Positions 1 through 3,634 of a DNA stretch of 5,311 nt are shown piece by piece; the first letter of the stretch is position 1; each line of letters begins with the position of its first letter. Source of the DNA: Candidatus Saccharibacteria bacterium UBA2866 (GTDB lineage Bacteria > Patescibacteriota > Saccharimonadia > Saccharimonadales > Saccharimonadaceae); NCBI GenBank assembly GCA_002350545.1, contig DEEY01000004.1, positions 13,534 through 18,844 on the forward strand. Direction: 5' to 3'. Position numbers and translations under genes: made by a program. The notes under the pieces were generated by a model. It ran no database searches. It saw only the letters and a program-made list of their open reading frames with translations, and was not told where the DNA came from.

Positions 1-1068
1 ATTTTCTAGATACGAATCAATAAACCCATCGATCTCACCATCAAGCACTTTATCCGGCTCTTTTGATTCAAATCCAGTCCTAGTATCTTTCACCAATTTA
101 TAAGGCTGCAGTACATAGTTCCTAATCTGTTGCCCCCAGCCCGCCGATTCACCAGCCCTAAGTTCCCCAATCGTCGCAGCATGTTGTTCCAGTTGCATCT
201 GTACTAGTTTACCCCTGAGAATTTCCATTGCTTTCTCTTTATTTTGAAGTTGTGACCGCTCATTTTGAATTGCTACCACTGTATTAGTCGGCAAATGTGT
301 AATCCTCACCGCTGAATTCGTCGTATTTACCGACTGGCCACCATGTCCACCAGCATGAAAAACATCAATTCGAAGATCCTTTTCATCAATCTGCACATCA
401 GTATCCGCTTTTATCACTGGTAAAATTTCCACCAGCGCAAACGAAGTCTGCCGAAGATTATTTGCATTAAATGGCGAGAGTCTCACTAACCGGTGAACGC
501 CATGCTCAGATTTCAAAGTACCATAAACATTCACACCTGACACCTCATAAACTGCAGTCTTAATCCCCGCTTCTTCCCCCGTTACTCGCTCAAGACAGAC
601 CGCCTTAAACCCCTTTGATTCAAAAAACCGAAGATACATCCGCTCTAGCATCGAAGCCCAATCCATCGCCTCTGTGCCTCCCGCCCCAGAAGTAATCCTT
701 AAAATCGCATTATTTGCATCATATGGCCCCTGAAATCTCAAAGCTTTTTTTAGCTCTTCAAATTGTGTCTCCATCGCCTCAATCTGTCCCTTAACCTCGT
801 CTTTCAAATCCTCTTCCGCCATCCCCATCAATTCCCTCAAATCACTAATCTGAGTCCTCAAAAGCTCCCATGGTTGCACTTCATCAGAAAGTCGCGCAAG
901 TTCCTGATTTTTCTCTGTCGCCGCCGCAACATCCTTCCAAATATCTGGCTCCGCTACCTGCTTTTCTAATTCATTAATTAACTCCAGCTTTTTACTAATA
1001 TCAAGTTTTTCATAAACCTTCAAAAATTCCCCTTCAAGCTCCGTCAATCTTTTCATCAATTCCTGCAT
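1..1068 (-). CDS. prfB: Peptide chain release factor 2 (RF2), 3' end cut by window edge
   Basis: RF2 recognises UGA and UAA stop codons in the ribosomal A site and triggers hydrolysis of peptidyl-tRNA. 356 codons are visible and the frame stays open to base 1; E. coli RF2 has 365 residues, so only a few C-terminal residues should be missing. Seen in the translation: an N-terminal helical domain (about 1-110), the family block GAGGTEAMDWASMLERMYLR (129-148), the stop-recognition tripeptide SPF (198-200, in VRLSPF), which marks RF2 rather than RF1 (PxT), and the catalytic GGQ (243-245, in GGHGGQSVN), whose Gln is normally methylated by PrmC. The C-terminal end matches the family too (VKDTRTGFES, then VLDGEIDGFI). 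The N-terminus reads straight through in one frame, so the programmed +1 frameshift of many bacterial prfB genes is absent. At the equivalent place (YEKLDISKK) CTT is followed by an in-frame GAT. ATG 1068 is chosen because homology begins there and a promoter lies directly upstream. Confidence 0.97.
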   Translation of the reverse strand, partial: MQELMKRLTELEGEFLKVYEKLDISKKLELINELEKQVAEPDIWKDVAAATEKNQELARLSDEVQPWELLRTQISDLRELMGMAEEDLKDEVKGQIEAMETQFEELKKALRFQGPYDANNAILRITSGAGGTEAMDWASMLERMYLRFFESKGFKAVCLERVTGEEAGIKTAVYEVSGVNVYGTLKSEHGVHRLVRLSPFNANNLRQTSFALVEILPVIKADTDVQIDEKDLRIDVFHAGGHGGQSVNTTNSAVRITHLPTNTVVAIQNERSQLQNKEKAMEILRGKLVQMQLEQHAATIGELRAGESAGWGQQIRNYVLQPYKLVKDTRTGFESKEPDKVLDGEIDGFIDSYLEN

Positions 1069-1077
1069 ACAACCCTA

Positions 1078-1106
1078 ATTATAACATAGAAAAACCCGGC
1101 CATAAT
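1078..1106 (-). promoter_or_regulatory. prfB promoter, extended -10, near-leaderless
   Basis: On the minus strand a perfect TATAAT (1083-1078) is preceded by TGT, giving an extended -10 (TGTTATAAT). The -35 region at 17 bp is poor (ATTATG, 1106-1101), which fits dependence on the extended -10. Only 9 bases separate TATAAT from the prfB ATG, so transcription should start at or within about three bases of the start codon. The GGG between them would mostly be upstream of the transcript and so is not a usable SD. Confidence 0.7.
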
Positions 1107-1114
1107 TGACCGGG
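1090..1114 (-). terminator. Rho-independent terminator of the 200-aa gene
   Basis: On the minus strand CCCGG (1114-1110) and CCGGG (1099-1095) form a 5-bp GC stem around a 10-nt loop, followed at once by five T (1094-1090). It starts 8 bases after the TAA of the 1123-1725 gene. The hairpin also occupies the -35 and spacer region of the prfB promoter. Confidence 0.75.
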
Positions 1115-1122
1115 ACACTCTT

Positions 1123-1725
1123 TTAGCACATTGCGAACGCCTGTTCAAGTAATGGAACCAATTTGTCAGCATCTTCTACTAACTTCTTTTTAGCTTTCTC
1201 AAGTATTTCGCCATCATTAGCTCCATCGCCCATATACATGATATCCAAAGAAACCTCATACAGCTCATCCTCATCAAGGAAATTCGCTAACACGTTGATA
1301 ATTGCCTCAATTCTCTCGTAATTGAAAAAGTAGTTTTCATATTCATCATTTGAGTAATAATAAGGCATAAATATTTCTTCGTAATCCCAATCGAGCTCCT
1401 TCTTAGAATAATACTTTTCCGCCATCTCGAGCTTTATCAAGTACATTATTACAAAATAAAGCTCCGGATTACTTAAGCACATCATTTCAGGCCTTATAAA
1501 CCCATTTACAATCAACATTTCTTTGACATCGTCTACCATGGATGCAAGCTCAATTTTCTCACTCTCAGAGTATTTATCGTTATACATAAACGTATTAATA
1601 CTCCCATTCCTCACCGCTAGAACAAACTCTTCCACGCTCAGATGGCCATAGATTTTTGCAAGCGGCGCCGGTATCCATTGAAACTTATAGGCATTAATCT
1701 CTGATACTGGTTTACAAAAACTCAT
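1123..1725 (-). CDS. Uncharacterised acidic helical protein, 200 aa
   Basis: I do not recognise this protein. The frame is open further upstream to an ATG at 1824, but that ATG lies inside the promoter and terminator. ATG 1725 has a strong SD (AAGGAGG, five bases away), so translation starts MSFCKPVSEI. The sequence shows no signal peptide, no convincing membrane segment and no repeat. It is acidic and rich in aromatic residues, especially around 105-137 (KYY, DWDYEE, PYYY, NYFFNYE). The segments 55-72, 88-106, 138-152 and 172-197 look helical. It is a single-gene unit with its own promoter (1787-1815), a 5' leader hairpin and a terminator (1090-1114). It has no visible similarity to the paralogous pair at 1852-2359 and 2982-3482, although its SD/start box is almost identical to that of the 1852-2359 gene. 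Cytoplasmic location is inferred; function is unknown. Confidence 0.85.
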   Translation of the reverse strand: MSFCKPVSEINAYKFQWIPAPLAKIYGHLSVEEFVLAVRNGSINTFMYNDKYSESEKIELASMVDDVKEMLIVNGFIRPEMMCLSNPELYFVIMYLIKLEMAEKYYSKKELDWDYEEIFMPYYYSNDEYENYFFNYERIEAIINVLANFLDEDELYEVSLDIMYMGDGANDGEILEKAKKKLVEDADKLVPLLEQAFAMC

Positions 1726-1730
1726 TTTCC

Positions 1731-1737
1731 CCTCCTT
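1731..1737 (-). promoter_or_regulatory. Shine-Dalgarno fixing the start of the 200-aa gene
   Basis: AAGGAGG on the minus strand, five bases before ATG 1725. It settles the start at 1725 and rules out the longer frame from 1824. Confidence 0.85.
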
Positions 1738-1753
1738 AGTCCGCAAAAATTTA

Positions 1754-1782
1754 AGGTTCAAGTTACCAGAAATAACTAACCT
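1754..1782 (-). promoter_or_regulatory. 5'-end stem-loop in the leader of the 200-aa gene
   Basis: The minus-strand arms AGGTTAGTTA (1782-1773) and TAACT-TG-AACCT (1765-1754) pair over 10 bp with a two-base bulge and a 7-nt loop. The predicted transcription start is about 1780-1782, so the hairpin would sit at the very 5' end of the mRNA. Such 5' stems often protect mRNAs from decay; that role here is inferred. Confidence 0.5.
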
Positions 1783-1786
1783 CTTA

Positions 1787-1815
1787 ATCATACCACAAAT
1801 CCAACAAAAAATCAA
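1787..1815 (-). promoter_or_regulatory. Promoter of the 200-aa gene
   Basis: Minus strand TTGATT (1815-1810), exactly 17 bp spacer, then TATGAT (1792-1787) with an extended -10 TGG in front. The -35 shares its bases with the foot of the upstream gene's terminator stem and its T tract. Confidence 0.8.
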
Positions 1816-1835
1816 CCTCCCCAAAAGGGGAGGTT
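1806..1835 (-). terminator. Terminator of the 1852-2359 gene
   Basis: A perfect 9-bp inverted repeat, AACCTCCCC / GGGGAGGTT (1814-1822 and 1827-1835), with a 4-nt loop. On the minus strand it is followed by GA and then six T (1811-1806). It lies 16 bases beyond the TAA of the upstream gene. In the plus direction no T-run follows, so it should work mainly for minus-strand transcription. Confidence 0.8.
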
Positions 1836-1851
1836 ATCTCAAAGTACTAGT

Positions 1852-2359
1852 TTAATACCTAACCGGAACTACTCCCTTAATCGGAATCATTTCCATTCTT
1901 TCAACTACAAAATCGGATCTTATGTCATCGATCACGTCCTGTACGTCTGCACCAAGAGCCTGAATTATGAGATTTACTTCGTTTTGCCAGTATTCAAGTC
2001 CTTCTGGAATAGTTTTTCCCAGAATCAGCTCTTCAACTTCCTGCAACCACTGCTCTCTCATATCGTTATCGCTTTTCAGCTTCTCGAAAAACTCTTTTGT
2101 CATCAAAAACGGCGAATATTCACTCACCATTGCCTCAGACGGGAACATACCATTTTTATATATGTCTTTCCTCAAATTCTCCGCACAACGCACAATGTAT
2201 CTCCTGTCGCAGCCATCGATTGCCGGAAATGTCCCCATAACGCCACATTCAAGAAAACGACGAGTATTCTTGAAAGAAACGTCCACATCAGAACATGTCG
2301 TGACATACAAAACAGCAGTATCGTAGTTTTCAAAGTCTTTTTTTAGCTAATAAACTCAT
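1852..2359 (-). CDS. Uncharacterised three-cysteine protein, ~168 aa, frame interrupted near its start
   Basis: The family is not recognised, but this is a clear paralogue of the protein at 2982-3482: about 60 identical positions by eye over ~155, including DTAVLYVTTCSDV, a shared YSPFLMT and WQNEV, and all three cysteines of the paralogue (TTC, LEC, RC). The uninterrupted body runs 2331-1852. Within it the only possible initiator is TTG 2310, which has no SD and would delete the conserved DTAV. A proper SD and ATG sit at 2370-2357 but in another frame: nine codons (MSLLAKKRL) and then TGA at 2332-2330. A +1 shift on CTT TGA joins the two frames and gives a 168-aa product (paralogue: 166 aa) that aligns without a gap. 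Explanations are programmed frameshifting, a one-base indel in the neighbouring A7 run (real or sequencing error), or early gene decay. The rest of the frame is undamaged and ends in TAA just before a terminator. Confidence 0.75.
2330..2344 (-). other. Candidate +1 frameshift site (CTT TGA after an A7 run)
   Basis: In the zero frame from ATG 2359 the codons here are AAA AAA AGA CTT TGA. Slipping one base forward on CTT continues as GAA AAC TAC GAT ACT GCT, which is the conserved frame. CTT TGA is the slip site of classical prfB autoregulation. Unlike prfB there is no internal SD-like AGGGGG just upstream, and the base after TGA is A rather than C. Removing one A from the A7 run (2344-2338) would also repair the frame. 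Confidence 0.45.
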
Positions 2360-2364
2360 TTTAC

Positions 2365-2370
2365 CCTCCT
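2365..2370 (-). promoter_or_regulatory. Shine-Dalgarno for ATG 2359
   Basis: AGGAGG on the minus strand, five bases (GTAAA) before ATG 2359. It matches the spacing used by the neighbouring genes and marks 2359, not TTG 2310, as the ribosome entry point even though the frame is interrupted. Confidence 0.8.
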
Positions 2371-2387
2371 CTTAAAGTACCATCTGT

Positions 2388-2406
2388 AAAATTTCCCCAA
2401 AATTTT
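2388..2406 (-). promoter_or_regulatory. AT-rich leader stem-loop of the 1852-2359 gene
   Basis: A 7-bp inverted repeat of A and T (2388-2394 with 2400-2406) encloses a five-base loop that reads TGGGG on the minus strand. It lies a few bases after the predicted transcription start (about 2413). The stem is weak because it is all A-T. Confidence 0.35.
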
Positions 2407-2419
2407 TAGAGATTTTTTA

Positions 2420-2448
2420 ATCTTATAACATTTTCTCAGAAAAATCAA
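2420..2448 (-). promoter_or_regulatory. Promoter of the 1852-2359 gene
   Basis: Minus strand TTGATT (2448-2443). Two -10 registers overlap: TAAGAT (2425-2420) at the ideal 17-bp spacing, and TGT-TATAAG (2427-2422), an extended -10 at 15 bp. It begins a few bases after the T tract of the 82-aa gene's terminator. The resulting leader would be about 50-55 nt. Confidence 0.65.
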
Positions 2449-2453
2449 GCTCT

Positions 2454-2481
2454 AAAAATAGAAAAGGCCCCGTAGGGCCTT
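2454..2481 (-). terminator. Terminator of the 82-aa gene
   Basis: Minus strand AAGGCCC (2481-2475), loop TACG, GGGCCTT (2470-2464), then TTC TATTTTT. A 7-bp GC-rich stem with a tetraloop and a T-rich tail, starting 5 bases after the stop codon. Confidence 0.85.
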
Positions 2482-2486
2482 ACCTA

Positions 2487-2735
2487 TTAAATAATCTGCC
2501 AAGACAGGTCGCGTGAGTTAAACTCAAGCCGCATCCTTTCCCGACCGACCAGAACGTCAAAGATATGGAGCGCTGTATCGCCCACAAATCGAATTTGTGT
2601 AGCGATTAGCTCCGTCACCTCAGTTTCCGACTCGCCCCGCCGCCTAAACGAAAGCGGTTGACAAGGCGTCATTTCGTAACCGAAGAGCGCCATCACTTCG
2701 ACTCTTTCTGTTTTATTTTTGTTAAAGTTTTTCAT
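2487..2735 (-). CDS. Uncharacterised small basic protein, 82 aa
   Basis: Not recognised with certainty. ATG 2735 is preceded by the SD AAGGAG with six bases between. After a basic tail (MKNFNKNKTER) the core from residue 26 reads PLSFRRRGESETEVTEL, then RFVGDTALHIFDVLVG (49-64), and closes with RMRLEFNSRDLSW (67-79). Alternating hydrophobic strands around a charged turn, with a terminal aromatic, suggest a single small beta-barrel or SH3-like fold. The 'P..F.RRG....V.E' followed by '...EF....W' rhythm faintly recalls DUF6504-type proteins of Actinobacteria; that comparison is from memory and weak. There is no signal peptide or membrane segment. The base composition is visibly more GC-rich than the genes on either side. 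It is a single-gene unit with a terminator at 2454-2481 and an unusually long, structured leader (2737-2855), so its translation may be controlled. Confidence 0.8.
   Translation of the reverse strand: MKNFNKNKTERVEVMALFGYEMTPCQPLSFRRRGESETEVTELIATQIRFVGDTALHIFDVLVGRERMRLEFNSRDLSWQII
2577..2606. repeat. Imperfect inverted repeat inside the 82-aa gene
   Basis: Arms ATCGC + CACAAAT (2577-2581, 2583-2589) and ATTTGTG + GCGAT (2593-2599, 2602-2606) pair over 12 bp around a CGA loop with a small internal loop. In the protein it covers IATQIRFVGD. It could be chance, an mRNA structure or a protein-binding site. Confidence 0.45.
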
Positions 2736-2736
2736 A

Positions 2737-2855
2737 ACTGACTCCTTATTAAATTGTTTTTAAGAAGTCATTTATGTGAGCCTATTATTTCGGCTCTTGG
2801 CTACGAGACCAAATGACAAATGCCTACGCAGCTAAAAACTTTTCTCGATGTCAGT
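2737..2855 (-). promoter_or_regulatory. Long structured 5' leader of the 82-aa gene, possible cis-regulatory RNA
   Basis: Three pairings are visible on the minus strand. (a) GTCATTT (2817-2811) with AAATGAC (2773-2767), a 7-bp stem. (b) Enclosed by it, GAGCC (2796-2792) with GGCTC (2782-2778), with a 9-nt AT-rich loop; the rest of the enclosed segment (GGTCTCGTAGCC) can form a second short hairpin. (c) A long-range pairing of ACTGAC (2855-2850) with GTCAGT (2742-2737), extendable past one mismatch by TC/GG (2848-2847 with 2745-2744). Pairing (c) overlaps the SD AAGGAG (2747-2742) and would hide it. I do not recognise a known riboswitch class. Folding is by eye only. Confidence 0.45.
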
Positions 2856-2861
2856 GACCGA

Positions 2862-2910
2862 AGTATAACATGAGTATTTTTATTATATCATAATTTAAAA
2901 ACCATAAAAA
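2862..2910 (-). promoter_or_regulatory. Promoter region of the 82-aa gene, two candidate -10 boxes
   Basis: Upstream box: TGA-TATAAT (2890-2882), a perfect extended -10 whose -35 position is only TTTTTA (2910-2905), in the T tract of the preceding terminator. Downstream box: TGT-TATACT (2870-2862) with a weak ATGATA at 18 bp. They predict starts near 2875 and 2855 respectively, so the leader is about 115-140 nt. Confidence 0.55.
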
Positions 2911-2936
2911 AGCCTCTTCCGTGCACAGAAGAGGCT
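2906..2936 (-). terminator. Main terminator of the 166-aa gene
   Basis: Minus strand AGCCTCTTC (2936-2928) pairs with GAAGAGGCT (2919-2911), a 9-bp stem whose loop contains the palindrome GTGCAC, followed by six T (2911-2906). The strongest terminator in the window. Confidence 0.9.
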
Positions 2937-2954
2937 ATCAAGAGGTGTACATAA

Positions 2955-2976
2955 ACTCTTCTTAGCTAAAAAGAGT
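2955..2976 (-). terminator. Extra 3' hairpin upstream of the main terminator
   Basis: ACTCTT (2976-2971) pairs with AAGAGT (2960-2955) around a 10-nt loop that contains the palindrome TTAGCTAA. Only a short T stretch (TTTAT) follows, so it is at most a weak terminator or a stabilising 3' structure. It starts 5 bases past the stop of the 166-aa gene. Confidence 0.35.
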
Positions 2977-2981
2977 CCCAC

Positions 2982-3482
2982 TTAACGGGGGAAAGTAATA
3001 ACTTCCAACCCTGATTTAGGCGAAAAATCCTCAATTACGTCAGCTACGGCATCGTTTGCCTTGATACCAAGGTCGCTCATAATAGTAGTGACTTCGTTTT
3101 GCCAGTTTCTGAGATGCGCCGGAACATCATATCCCATCAGGATATTAGTTGTTTCGCTTATCCATCTGCTGAGCAATGCCGGGTTTTCTCTGTACGTATT
3201 ATACTCTTCCCACGTCATTAAAAATGGCGAGTATTTGCTAGCAATGGCTTCGTCAGCGTAGGCACCAGTTTTTACATGGTCAGTCCGAAGGTCCTCCGAG
3301 CAACGAATGATATACCTATCATCCTCATCCTTAGTAAAGCCTTTGATTTTACCGACAACTACGCATTCCAAAAGTCTTCTGCTGTGCTTAAAACTCGGAT
3401 TTACGTCAGAACACGTCGTCACGTATAAAACCGCCGTATCGCCAACTTTTAACTTCTTTTCACCTATAATATGTTTTTTCAT
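2982..3482 (-). CDS. Uncharacterised three-cysteine protein, 166 aa (intact paralogue)
   Basis: I do not recognise this family. ATG 3482 has an SD AAGGAGG five bases upstream and the frame is intact to TAA. It shares about 60 positions with the 1852-2359 product. The N-terminal half looks like beta strands (KVGDTAVLYVTTCSDV 12-27; RRLLECVVVGKI 35-46; DRYIIRC 55-61) and the C-terminal half is mostly helical (WEEYNTYREN 91-100, the conserved WQNEV at 127-131, DAVADVIEDF 144-153). Its only cysteines, C24, C40 and C61, are all kept in the paralogue, as are S25-D26-V27, R35-R36 and YSPFLMT (84-90). This suggests a structural metal site or active-site residues, but no known metal-binding or catalytic motif is evident. 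No signal peptide or membrane segment. It is divergent from the dus operon across a 152-bp gap. C-ending codons are commoner than in prfB on the same strand, which hints at a different origin. Confidence 0.88.
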   Translation of the reverse strand: MKKHIIGEKKLKVGDTAVLYVTTCSDVNPSFKHSRRLLECVVVGKIKGFTKDEDDRYIIRCSEDLRTDHVKTGAYADEAIASKYSPFLMTWEEYNTYRENPALLSRWISETTNILMGYDVPAHLRNWQNEVTTIMSDLGIKANDAVADVIEDFSPKSGLEVITFPR

Positions 3483-3525
3483 ACTGCCCTCCTTTTAAGG
3501 AACTATCCAAGAAATAACGGATCAC

Positions 3526-3549
3526 CCTCTTCTCAAATTTTAAAAGAGG
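3526..3549 (-). promoter_or_regulatory. 5'-end stem-loop in the leader of the 166-aa gene
   Basis: CCTCTT (3549-3544) pairs with AAGAGG (3531-3526) on the minus strand, extendable by two pairs inside, leaving an AT-rich loop. The predicted transcription start (about 3551) places it at the 5' end of a leader of about 70 nt. Confidence 0.45.
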
Positions 3550-3557
3550 TATCTACT

Positions 3558-3586
3558 ATCTTATTATATATTACTATAAAATTCAA
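3558..3586 (-). promoter_or_regulatory. Promoter of the 166-aa gene
   Basis: Minus strand TTGAAT (3586-3581), 17-bp spacer, TAAGAT (3563-3558). The -10 hexamer and spacing match the candidate at 2420-2448 in front of the paralogue. It lies back-to-back with the dus promoter, the two -35 boxes being 12 bp apart. Confidence 0.75.
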
Positions 3587-3598
3587 CCCCCATTCCGC

Positions 3599-3627
3599 TT
3601 GATTTTACAGGGGTTTTATGTTAAAAT
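3599..3627 (+). promoter_or_regulatory. dus-murD operon promoter, predicted leaderless start
   Basis: TTGATT (3599-3604), exactly 17 bp, TAAAAT (3622-3627) with an extended -10 TGT (3619-3621). The -10 ends 7 bases before ATG 3635, so the usual transcription start falls on or one base before the A of that ATG. No SD precedes the ATG. Confidence 0.8.
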
Positions 3628-3634
3628 ATGCCTC

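Noticed and set aside
763..969. Plus-strand frame of 68 aa
   Set aside because: Antisense to the well-conserved prfB coding region.
1726..1824. Longer start at ATG 1824 for the 200-aa gene
   Set aside because: The extension runs through a terminator stem, the -35/-10 promoter and a leader hairpin; a strong SD marks ATG 1725.
2308..2310. TTG 2310 as the true start of the 1852-2359 protein
   Set aside because: No SD precedes it and it would remove residues (DTAV and upstream) that are conserved with the paralogue; the real SD and ATG are at 2370-2357.
1967..2346. Plus-strand open frames of about 120 aa opposite the 1852-2359 gene
   Set aside because: They are antisense to a gene supported by paralogy, and no promoter or SD leads into them.
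2514..2526. Palindrome TGAGTTaAACTCA
   Set aside because: A one-base centre cannot form a stable hairpin and it is inside coding sequence; no second copy was seen.
2736..2981. Possible tRNA or independent small RNA gene in the 246-base gap
   Set aside because: No cloverleaf, T-loop motif or CCA end; the visible stems fit better as a leader of the 82-aa gene, although an independent small RNA cannot be ruled out.
3061..3498. Short plus-strand open frames opposite the 166-aa gene
   Set aside because: Antisense shadows of a conserved gene, without start signals.
3599..3634. Twelve-residue N-terminal extension of the dus protein from TTG 3599
   Set aside because: The TTG is part of the -35 box and the extension spans the whole promoter; the family homology begins after ATG 3635.
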